From Antedon mediterranea (lineage: Eukaryota; Echinodermata; Crinoidea; Comatulida; Antedonidae), in contig NC_092671.1 of assembly GCF_964355755.1 (NCBI RefSeq), positions 18,564,001 to 18,628,000 of the forward strand: 64,000 nt of DNA, written 5' to 3'. The position numbers were made by a program, and so were the translations under genes. This document shows positions 33,268 to 44,675 of the stretch, in pieces. The notes beneath the pieces are model-generated. The model ran no database searches, was not told the DNA's origin, and saw nothing but the letters and a program-made list of their open reading frames with translations. Positions within the stretch are counted from its first letter, which is position 1, and every line of letters starts with the position of its first letter.

Positions 33268-36200
33268 TCATTTATGTCGATTCAACGTCAAATAAAAGTT
33301 GTTAAGCCAACGTCAGCAATTGTCAACAACATTACATTGACTTGTTCCACGTCATACAGACGTTGGCTTATAGTTGTATACGTTAAGTCGGATATCAAAC
33401 GTCGTGCCAACGCTTGAAATTGACGCAAAATACTATCATTTATGGTCACTATTCTAGCGTCAGTTTAACGTCAAATAAAAGTTGTTAAGCCAACGTCAGC
33501 AATTGTCAAAAATATTACATTGACTTGTTCCACGTCATGCAGACGTTGGCTAATAGTTGTATACGTTAAGTCTGATATCAAACGTCGTGCCAACGCTTGA
33601 AATTGACGCAAAATACTATCATTTATGGTCACTATTCTAGCGTCAGTTTAACGTCAAATAAAAGTTGTTAAGCCAACGTCAGCAATTGTCAAAAATATTA
33701 CATTGACTTGTTCCACGTCATACAGACGTTGGCTTATAGTTGTATACGTTAAGTCTGATATCAAACGTCATACCAACGCTTGAAATTGACGCAAAATACA
33801 ATCATTTATGGTCACTATTCTAGCGTCAGTTTAACGTCAAATAAAAGTTGTTAAGCCAACGTCAGCAATTGTCAACAACATTACATTGACTTGTTCCACG
33901 TCATGCAGACGTTGGCTAAACGTTGTATACGTTAAGTCTGATATCAAACGTCGTGCCAACGCTTGAAATTGACGCAAAATACTAGCATTTATGGTCACTA
34001 TTCTAGCGTCAGTTTAACGTCAAATAAAAGTTGTTAAGCCAACGTCAGCAATTGTCAACAACATTACATTGACTTGTTCCACGTCATACAGACGTTGGCT
34101 AATAGTTGTATACGTTAAGTCTGATATCAAACGTCGTGCCAACGCTTGAAATTGACGCAAAATACAATCATTTATGGTCACTATTCTAGCGTCAGTTTAA
34201 CGTCAAATAAAAGTTGTTAAGCCAACGTCAGCAATTGTCAACAACATTACATTGACTTGTTCCACGTCATGCAGACGTTGGCTAAAAGTTGTATACGTTA
34301 AGTCTGATATCAAACGTCGTGCCAACGCTTGAAATTGACGCAAAATACTAGCATTTATGGTCACTATTCTAGCGTCAGTTTAACGTCAAATAAAAGTTGT
34401 TAAGCCAACGTCAGCAATTGTCAACAACATTACATTGACTTGTTCCACGTCATACAGACGTTGGCTAATAGTTGTATACGTTAAGTCTGATATCAAACGT
34501 CGTGCCAACGCTTGAAATTGACGCAAAATACAATCATTTATGGTCACTATTCTAGCGTCAGTTTAACGTCAAATAAAAGTTGTTAAGCCAACGTCAGCCA
34601 TTGTCAACAACATTACATTGACTTGTTCCACGTCATGCAGACGTTGGCTAATAGTTGTATACGTTAAGTCTGATATCAAACGTCGTGCCAACGCTTGAAA
34701 TTGACGCAAAATACTAGCATTTATGGTCACTATTCTAGCGTCAGTTTAACGTCAAATAAAAGTTGTTAAGCCAACGTCAGCAATTGTCAAAAATATTACA
34801 TTGACTTGTTCCACGTCATGCAGACGTTGGCTAATAGTTGTATACGTTAAGTCTGATATCAAACGTCATACCAACGCTTGAAATTGACGCAAAATACAAT
34901 CATTTATGGTCACTATTCTAGCGTCAGTTTAACGTCAAATAAAAGTTGTTAAGCCAACGTCAGCAATTGTCAACAACATTACATTGACTTGGTCCACGTC
35001 ATACAGACGTTGGCTAATAGTTGTATACGTTAAGTCTGATATCAAACGTCGTGCCAACGCTTGAAATTGACGCAAAATACAATCATTTATGGTCACTATT
35101 CTAGCGTCAGTTTAACGTCAAATAAAAGTTGTTAAGCCAACGTCAGCAATTGTCAACAACATTACATTGACTTGTTCCACGTCATGCAGACGTTGGCTAA
35201 TAGTTGTATACGTTAAGTCTGATATCAAACGTCGTGCCAACGCTTGAAATTGACGCAAAATACTAGCATTTATGGTCACTATTCTAGCGTCAGTTTAACG
35301 TCAAATGAAAGTTGTTAAGCCAACGTCAGCAATTGTCAAAAATATTACATTGACTTGTTCCACGTCATGCAGACGTTGGCTAATAGTTGTATACGTTAAG
35401 TCTGATATCAAACGTCATACCAACGCTTGAAATTGACGCAAAATACAATCATTTATGGTCACTATTCTAGCGTCAGTTTAACGTCAAATAAAAGTTGTTA
35501 AGCCAACGTCAGCAATTGTCAACAACATTACATTGACTTGTTCCACGTCATACTGACGTTGGCTAATAGTTGTATACGTTAAGTCTGATATCAAACGTCG
35601 TGCCAACGCTTGAAATTGACGCAAAATACAATCATTTATGGTCACTATTCTAGCGTCAGTTTAACGTCAAATAAAAGTTGTTAAGCCAACGTCAGCAATT
35701 GTCAACAACATTACATTGACTTGTTCCACGTCATGCAGACGTTGGCTAATAGTTGTATACGTTAAGTCTGATATCAAACGTCGTGCCAACGCTTGAAATT
35801 GACGCAAAATACTAGCATTTATGGTCACTATTCTAGCGTCAGTTTAACGTCAAATGAAAGTTGTTAAGCCAACGTCAGCAATTGTCAAAAATATTACATT
35901 GACTTGTTCCACGTCATGCAGACGTTGGCTAATAGTTGTATACGTTAAGTCTGATATCAAACGTCATACCAACGCTTGAAATTGACGCAAAATACAATCA
36001 TTTATGGTCACTATTCTAGCGTCAGTTTAACGTCAAATAAAAGTTGTTAAGCCAACGTCAGCAATTGTCAACAACATTACATTGACTTGTTCCACGTCAT
36101 GCAGACGTTGGCTTATAGTTGTATACGTTAAGTCTGATATCAAACGTCGTGCCAACGCTTGAAATTGACGCAAAATACAATCATTTATGGTCACTATTCT

Positions 36201-36300
36201 AGCGTCAGTTTAACGTCAAATAAAAGTTTGTTAAGCCAACGTCAGCAATTGTCAACGACATTACATTGACTTGTTTCACATTGACTTTATAGTAACAATT
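33268..36300 (+). repeat. 183-bp satellite array, about 16.5 copies
   Basis: A 183-bp unit (landmark ATTCTAGCGTCAGTTTAACG) recurs with exactly 183-bp spacing: 33451, 33634, 33817, 34000 and so on to 36196, 16 landmarks in all. Each unit holds about ten ACGTC/GACGT/ACGTTG words. Variants alternate between units (CATACAGACG or CATGCAGACG; ACTAGCATT, ACAATCATT or ACTATCATT), and the rare CAAATGAAAG variant at 35304 and 35853 is spaced 549 bp, three units. That points to recent duplication of multi-unit blocks. No coding capacity. Confidence 0.95.
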
Positions 36301-37669
36301 GTATTACTGGTTAAGTCGGATTTTAAACGTCGTACCAACGCTTAGATATTACAAACATATCGTGTTTATTCCAAACTTGATAGAGTAACTGATTGACAAC
36401 TTACTAAATAATACAATACCCCACATAGAAAAGTTGATTCAAACAAAATGCAATATTATGTTTTGATATGGATATTAAAGAAAAGTAGGCATATATTCTT
36501 CTTTAGATTGTTTCTAAATATTTTTGAACATTAATTAGGACATCTAACTTTATATATTAAGAGAATGTCTGTACACTTATCGTTTGAATGCAGCTATTGA
36601 AATGGAATGATTGATTTAATGATGGTCATCCTAATTATGGTTCCATTTAAAATAAATGGCGCCCCCATTCAAGAAACTGAATGTAATCAAAGATCTTATA
36701 AAATTAATGAAAATACAAAATCTACAATTTACAAGGAACCAATTATTGGTATTAAAAGATAAATATTGAAATATGTACTTGGCTATTTTTCTAAACGGAA
36801 AAATGCAACCATACCACCATACATCATAAATGCAAAATAAAGAAAAACGATTAAGTTCATTCCACTGATAATACGTTTAATTGCATTTTCATTTCAACAG
36901 CCTAACATTAAATTTATTTAAAAACATTTGTCAAGATAGATATTGGGAATACACCTCCATTTTTTCGCAATATAAGAGAAGCTAATAACGAATTGACAAA
37001 TGGTCAAACAATAAACGGTCTCAGAAAACGATGTTATAACGTTCATGATCTGTAATGTTCGCTGATATTATAAAAACTAAAAAGTAGGCATAGGTTAAGT
37101 TTAATTCGTAGTAAGATATATGTGTGTATTATATTATATACTCCAAAGTAACTAAATTCTACAGAGGCTTCAAATTTAATTTATGTAAAAATAAAAATTG
37201 TACATGAATGTTAATGAACTATTTGGGCTTATAAACTTATGTTATGTTATGTTCTAAATTACCGAACGTAAAACAAAAAATGATGAGATACAAAAATGTG
37301 GATAAAGAAAGAAATAATGCGCAAGACATAAAATTAAAATAATACATTATTATGTAAGCAGTGTATAAATTGTTGAACAAAGTATTAATATAGTTCATAT
37401 GTTATATATTATTTGTCTTGTTAAATAAATTTGTAAGGCCCTATACTGTTATTCTTTAAGGAAAGTTGATATACCCTATTATTTTATGCCAATTAATAGT
37501 ATTAATATTGTTTAAGTAAATATTTTGTCTAATTGCCTTGATTTTGTGTATAGGCCAATGGCATCAAATTTGTCTCAAAGCAAATTAAAGACACTTTTAG
37601 ACACATGATTCATTGATTTCTGATATAATATTCTGTACTTGTGTATGCATTACTAAAATAGTTATATTA

Positions 37670-39120
37670 TGTTTCATTTATAATGTATGTAAACATTTAT
37701 TCATTTTTTTAAAACAAATCGGTGCACTTTTTCTGTTGTTTTTGTTTAATTAATTTTAATTAAAATTATGACAACAATTCCTATCTAACCTAGATTCACA
37801 CAAAAACAATTACTTCCTAATAAAATTGTATAATGGTATACATTACAGAGCATTGAATAAACTCGAGCGGAATATTAACGCACATAAAAAAACATTCATT
37901 TTCTTGTCGAAAAGTGCCCTCTCTAGTTTTCTATTGATTTAATAATTATTAATAATTAATTAATGGGTAATATTAAAATATTTTTAACTTTTAATGTTAG
38001 AAGTTGGTTCTACTCCTAACAAAGTTTCATATCTCCAAATTTCAACAAGGTAGACAAAGCACTTCAATAAATATCACATTTAACATCACAAATTAGGGTT
38101 ATGGATTGAATTTTTGCTAATAATTTTCGATAAAAAATACTTTTCGTATTTAAAAACATTTGATACTTGGTGTGAATATTCAATATAAGTTGCTCTATCC
38201 ATATTGCTAAAGAAAAATAAATATCAAACCATAATTCACTGATTGTTGTGATTTACGTTTTTACAAAATTTACACTTATGAACGACCATACAATTCCAAC
38301 TCATTTTTTCAACCTAATAACGATTTAAAAAAAAAAAACCAACAGAAAAGGGTTATGAAAGCAATTTTCTGTGAATAGAGCAACCTATATTGAACATATA
38401 AAACGAGTTTCAACTGTTTTTAAATACGAAAAGTATTTTTTATCGACGTTTTTTATATATGTTTTTAGGCAAAAATTCCTTCAATAACCCTAATTTGTGA
38501 TGTTAAATATGATATTTATTGAAGTAATTAGACAACGTTGTTGAAATTTGGAGATATGAAATTTTGTTAGGAGTAGATCCAACTTCCTACATTAAATGTT
38601 AAAAACATGTTAACCTTACCCATTAATTAATTATAAATAATTAATAAATCAATAGAAAACTAGAGAGGGCACTTTTCGATAAGAAAATGATTATGTTTTT
38701 TATGTACGTTATTATTCCGCTCGAGTTTATTCAACATACTGTATTGTATACTACAGTAATATACTATTTTATTGGAAAGTAAATATTTTTGTGTGAATCT
38801 TCTTGGAGTTCTTTGAAAGAGTATCCGCTTATACTTCTTTTCTTCAGATTCAACATCTGATTTAGGTCTTAAATGTGCACACACACTTCCTGAACCAACA
38901 TAGTACATTGAAAGTCAAATGAATTGTTTTAACTTTTTTTATTGAAAACAATCTGACTCAAAACATATTATCAGTGACAATAATAGAAAGGTTAGATAGG
39001 TTTGTTGTAATAATTTTTAATTAAAATTAATTAAACAAAAAACAACAGAAAAGTGCACTTTTTTGTTTTAAAAAATGTAAAAAAATGAATAAATATTTAC
39101 TTACATTATAAATGTAAACA
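37670..39120. repeat. Large inverted repeat, arms about 550-750 bp
   Basis: Left arm about 37670-38215, right arm about 38370-39120. Pairs include GTGCCCTCTCTAGTTTTCTA (37914) with TAGAAAACTAGAGAGGGCAC (38652), and TGCACTTTTTCTGTTGTTTT (37723) with the AAAACAACAGAAAAGTGCAC stretch (39040). The right arm carries an insertion of about 200 bp (roughly 38785-38985). The loop is about 150 bp. Mismatches are moderate, so it is not newly formed. Possibly a nested foldback element; no target duplication identified. Confidence 0.75.
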
Positions 39121-40453
39121 TTTCGATAAGAAAATGATTATGTTTTTTATGTACGGTATTATTCCGCCCGAGTTTATTCAACATACTGTATTATTATACT
39201 ATTTTATTGGGAATACATTAATTTACACATTCATAGAAATATATGGTTCATACTTTTTTAACATAAATATTTAGCCATTTACTTTGATCGATACATTTAT
39301 AATTTATACCGATAATAGTACACCTATTATTGTATAGCATTACCATGTTTTCACCCATATTAATAATTCTGCATTTTCAATTCAATAATCAATTTCATTT
39401 ATTTATTTCAACACACATTTAAATCGGTGATTGACAGCAAAATAAATAAACAACAGGCGCGTATCTTAATACATGTATACTATTTGTAAATATTATAAAC
39501 AAAAAACATATATATAGAAAATGAAATGAAGTACATTTAAACCATTTTGAGCATATTTTCACTTATTATTAGGCCTATGTCAAAAACCGAAATTGAAAAT
39601 GATAAAAAAAAAAGCTGAATGAAAAAATATTTAGGCCTACACATGTTGCGGGGATATATTAAAAAATGATTTCGTAATTGGTACTTCTCTTTAAAATGTA
39701 CTAATTTCACTATTTATTTTGTTTGGATTTTGAAATTATTAAATACGAATTATACTACTTTTATCCATATGTACTGTACGATATTTGTACTAAATCATTT
39801 CTCCAAATAAACATTGTGTTTAAAAACTTAAATTGCTCTCTGTTTGCGCTGTATGCAACATTACATATACGCATTGGCTCCGGTTGGGGAGGAGGGGGAA
39901 TTACCAACCTGACGTTTATTACAATATCGGAGCAACAGATACTGTAATGCGTAAGTTCAACAAAAGATGCGCGTAGGCCTACACAGTGTTTGTGCGAAAT
40001 GTGTGTTTCATTAAAAATGCGAGACCCGTGACGTGTTAAAACTCTGTGAGCTGATATTATAGTTTGACAATAGGGAATGGTGTGTGGGGTGCTACAGTCC
40101 GCAGTAAATTGGAGGGATACGTGGGACTATGGGCAGTAGCGAATTAAAAGTTCACACCATATTAATTCTAAAAATAATTGATGAGATGCTCTTTAGTTTT
40201 CGTTTTAGCTATTAATATATTTCATTCAGCAGAACATTTTATTTAAATTACATTCGTATACCCCTTCAGTTAAGATACATAAAAAGTGTGTGCGGGTGGC
40301 CGTTTCGAAAACGCGGATGTTAAGTTTTGATGGATGTAACTGAACATATTTGGAGGTGCGAAAAAGTCTCCACGACATTGGCCCATCATGTTTTTTACTT
40401 CATTTCCAAATAAACATATAGTGTTTTAAGGATGAATGATAAAATAATTTGAT

Positions 40454-40721
40454 TTTTTTTTTATTTGATTTGAGTATTTAAAAACTTTAATTACTCTCTG
40501 TTTTTGCATACGCTGTTTTTGATACTTTATTCACATGCCGATGTAAATGTCCTTCAATCCTGTCGGTTGTTTACGAAAACCGAATGCCAATGCTTATATC
40601 GTAAACAACCGACAGGATTGAAGGACATTCGCATCGGCATGTGAATAAAGTATCAAAAACAGCGTATGCAAAAACAGAGAGTAATTAAAGTTTTTAAATA
40701 CTCAAATCAAATAAAAAAAAA
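40454..40721. repeat. Near-perfect palindrome, 123-bp arms
   Basis: Arms 40454-40576 and 40599-40721 are almost exact complements, separated by 22 bp; the only clear mismatch is TA versus CG in GATGTAAATG / CATTCGCATC. The arm sequence also occurs once, diverged, at 41848-41925 (CTCTCTGTTTTTTACTTTAT, CACATGCCGATATGAATGTC), suggesting a local duplication and inversion. The near-identity of the arms suggests a recent origin or gene conversion between arms. Confidence 0.9.
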
Positions 40722-40884
40722 CTCCTACCAGCGTGCAAAAATGCATTACTGTAGGTATTCTTGGGAATGGGATATGTAACTAATTCCACGTGTAAATCGA
40801 GTCGACTTGACACGGATGCCCGGATGTACTCTCCTAAATGTTTTAAAAAAAAGCCAGAGACGATATATATATATATAAATCACT

Positions 40885-40925
40885 TGCACTGATGAAGGGC
40901 TAGTGTTGGCCGAAAGCTCTGCTAA
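40885..40925 (+). ncRNA. Hammerhead-like motif, probable Penelope-like tail relic
   Basis: ACTGATGAAGGGCTAGTGTT then GGCCGAAAGCTCTGCTAA contains the hammerhead core words CTGATGA and GAAA, a possible short helix between them and a 3-bp helix AGC-TCT-GCT after GAAA. Penelope-like elements are known to carry minimal hammerhead ribozymes with a very short helix III. I could not form helix I from the flanks, and helix II has a mismatch, so this is likely an inactive relic. Confidence 0.35.
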
Positions 40926-43579
40926 CTTTTCTGACTGTTTTACTTATCGTTTTGATTTAGCTTTCTCTTTTTTTTGTATCTCCATTGAGATCCAGCCACA
41001 GCATTGTCATTTTTTCAGTAATTTGCCTTTGGATTTATAAATCAATACATACTTTAATGTCCAATCATACTCAATTCATTCTATTGAATGTTTTAAGTAG
41101 AATTGGGCAATTGTAATAATTCATAATTATATTATTAGACCTATGTACAGAAAAATGAAAGAAATGTATCGGTTCAAATATATACAGCCCAAACAACACA
41201 TTTGAAATGTAACACAAACACACACACCCCAGACCCACTGTAGGTACAGAACATTCATTCTTAGCCGCCCGGTGATATAATTTAATTAACTAATTATTTT
41301 AAAACGATCATGTAATGAGGAAATCTGTGAGAATAAGAAAAATTTAGGAACCCTCGCTTGATATGCTGGTGCTTTCATAGTGTTTTTCAAATTCGACTGG
41401 GCATAATCAACAAACAAAAGCCCTAATGAGGTTTCGTAAAATAATACAGTGATATTTTATTTTACAAATACAATCAATTTTAGGATTTTCTTATACATAA
41501 TAGTTTGGTTCTTTATCAGTATTGGATAGTGTAATAAATGGTCATTAATATTATACATAGAAATTATTTATTTAATTATAAATAGAAAATTAGGCCATAT
41601 CAAATACCAGTGAACATCCGTTTAGCCCGTTTGAAATTCAATCAAACCTATTTGGTTAATAATAATTTAATGAGTTCAGAATGTATACCTTTTTATCCGC
41701 ATACGATATTTGACTATGTATTTATGTAAATTATTTGATATGTTTTCCAATAAACAATGTACTGATTTTTGTTTTAACACTTTGCAATGATGAATGATTA
41801 AAGGGTCTATTTTTTGTAATTGATTTGGATATTTGTAACTTTCCATAGCTCTCTGTTTTTTACTTTATTCACATGCCGATATGAATGTCCTGGAGTCCAA
41901 TCGGTCATTTACGAAAACAGAATACACTGTAATAAGCATGATTTGCATAGAATTCTCATAAAATCCTGTGTTTATATCTCAAAGGTCACTAAACAGTCCC
42001 AGAAGACAGATCATTCAAGGTTATGATATGAATGGTGAACTAGCAAATAGCTCAACATTTTGATTACAAAATGCTTAATTTAAACACAAAGGAGAATGTA
42101 CATAGGTATACAACTCCCTGGGTAGACATTCTGTGAACACCACTACTCGTAGATTTGAATGTATAGATAGATAAATAATATATAATGTGATGATCAATGA
42201 AGAATGATAATCTCATGTAAAATCGAAACCTTGCATTGAATTGACAATGATTTTTAATACAACAAATTCAATCAAGGTGCTTGATATAAATATTCTTTTA
42301 CATTTCACATTAACATTATACCGACGATAATGATGGTGTATAATTATATGTGACTTGGTGGAGACTCTTACCCCAACCCGGTTTATAAATTACAATTCCG
42401 TCTGCTGTATTGCTTATTGTTATTGGATATACTCTTGTTTTTAAACCGTAAATATTAAAAAAACGACGAACTCTTTCATGGTAAAGAAATAACCATCATC
42501 CATACAAAAAGATAGATCTCGCAGATTTTTCTTTGTTTAAAGGTTCATGTACAAAAATAAGGAAAAACTGGCATTTAGGGGTAATGTTGTATCAAAATAA
42601 TCTGATTTAAAGTGTACATTTGAACCATCTCAAGGATGTATGGTATGTGGATGTTGGTTGAGAATGAGAGGATGAGCTGAGGTGGGGTTGGTGGTTAGAT
42701 GGGGATTCAGAGATAATGAATCAAAATGAATTCTTCTGTGAAGGATTTAACCTGTGATTTCAATCATTGCAATCATGCATGGTCTCCATGAAGCAAATAA
42801 CTCCCACCCTGGGGCAGGTATTTGTATCTGCTACCTTCTAATAAATATAAGAAGTCTGACAGTTTAGCATACCAGATGATTTTAATGCATTTTTATTTTA
42901 TACTTTACTTTTAACTTTATTAAATTGTACAATCATTTTCATAAATCATAATAAATAAATAAGTCTATATGCAGACTTTTGTACTAGGTTCTCCCAACCA
43001 AAGGGCCAATAAATTTACCTGTCATGGACACTTGTTGTGTGCTATACCAATTAAGGGATTGTGACTTAAAGTAAGATGTCATCTTTTTTGTGGCACGCCT
43101 AATTGGCGACAGAAGCTGTGTTAGCCTCTTTTGTTGCTCCATGGCGCAAAATCTAGCTATTTTTTGTATTGTTATGTTTGTATAATTGTTTTTGCCGAAA
43201 TTAATAAAATAAAATATAATAATCTAAATTTCTTCTTAAAGATGATGAGTTATTTAAGTTTGATCAAAAACTAACTCATATATATCAAAGTTATGCGATG
43301 AGGTCATAATTGCTACACCCATTTTACAATCTTAGTTTGTGTACATTTTATCATCGAGTTGAACAACAACTAAAATACAACTGTATCACACATTCATCAA
43401 ACAATACTGTATAAGTAATAATAATCCCTTCTACATTGTAGTTGTGGGCCCTGTACTCTGCTAAAGTTACTTTAAATACACGTAATACATTTGACATATG
43501 CCTACAATCATGTACTGTACGTGTACTTGAACAAAGCATGTATTTGTGTTTATTCTGCATGTTGTCAACCCCGATATCT

Positions 43580-43772
43580 ACTCGCAGTTTCCGACTCGCA
43601 ACTCGCACTTTCCGACTCGCAACTCGCACTTTCCGACTAGCAACTCGCAGTTTCTGACCCGCAACTCGCACTTTCTGACTCACAATTCGCACTTTCCGAC
43701 CCGCAACTCGCACTTTCTGACTCGCAATTCGCACTTTCCGACTCGCAACTCACACTTTCCGACCCGCAACTC
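43580..43772. repeat. 21-bp minisatellite, about 9 copies
   Basis: Units of the form GACTCGCAACTCGCACTTTCC with single-base variants (CCGAC/CTGAC, CTCGC/TTCGC, CAC/CAG). Because 21 is a multiple of three it stays open in several frames on both strands, which explains the repetitive Arg/Val/Lys-rich and Ser/Phe/Thr-rich open frames here. They are not genes. Confidence 0.9.
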
Positions 43773-44675
43773 CTAATAGGAGTTATCGCGGGAAAAACGA
43801 ATACTGTAAGCCTATACTACAATGAATCATAATTTATCTGGACTCAAGAAAATTTGATTCTATTTTGTATCTATACATACTGCTCTTATTCCGTTCTCTC
43901 ATTCGGCTAGGATTTTTGTCAAACAGTTCGTTTAATCTTTAATCATCAGGGTCTATGTGTACTTGATGTAATACTTTTTTGTATGGAATCTCTGCCTCGA
44001 CCAAATGATGCTTTTTGTTTTTGTTTTTATTTTTATTATTATATTTTTGTTTATTAAATATACATATGTTGATGTTTGATTTTGGTAGAAATAAATGTTG
44101 AATTGAATGTTTGCGATATACTATGATATGACCGGATGCATATCTGATGCATATACAGTATATACACTTTTAGTACTGAGTGCCTATATTATTTGTACGT
44201 GTCATCTAGTTGATGAGCCTAGTACAGTATAATAATATATAGAATACAAATCCAACATTCTTCAAAATTCTATGATGTGGGTAACATGGGTACCTTACTG
44301 TCAAACTACTTTACATTGCATTCGTTTATCATGAACGGATTGTGATTGACTTTCCAGTCCGCGAATGTCCTTGCCTGTTGGAATTTGATTTACAAGCGTG
44401 ATTGATTTTGACGGTAGCTTACCATTGAAAAGACCAAAAAACATTCTAGCACACGCTGTCGTCCCTGTATCACGCTCAGAACTTGCTGCTCAAAAACTTT
44501 TTGTCATCGAAACTGTAGGCCTACTGAAATTTTATTTAAAAGTTCCTGATTGACCTTTTCTGTTTCATCAATTGTTCGACTTCTTCAAATACAGTGAGTA
44601 ATAATAGAACATTTGTATTATATTAATTTGAACAACATTTTACAATTATTAAAACAGTACTGTATTACTGTAACT

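Larger units (their letters stand above)
36301..44600. other. Gene-free interior of the giant transposon
   Basis: Over 8 kb of AT-rich sequence with no gene I can recognise. It holds two large inverted repeats (about 37670-39120 and 40454-40721), a partial duplication of one arm (39121-39210 repeats 38677-38770), a Penelope-like tail fragment near 40885 and a 21-bp minisatellite at 43580-43772. If cargo genes were once carried here they are no longer readable. Confidence 0.55.

Noticed and set aside
33268-36300. CRISPR-like array of regular repeats
   Set aside because: There are no short repeats separated by unique spacers; the whole 183-bp unit is repeated, in a eukaryotic transposon.
43351-43776. 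Open frames with repeated RKVRVAS and NSHFPTR peptides
   Set aside because: They are different readings of the 21-bp minisatellite, which stays open because its length is a multiple of three.
44613-44675. Upstream extension of the transposase frame
   Set aside because: The frame is open but the first codon is TTG; the first ATG is at 44676, so the extension is treated as non-coding.
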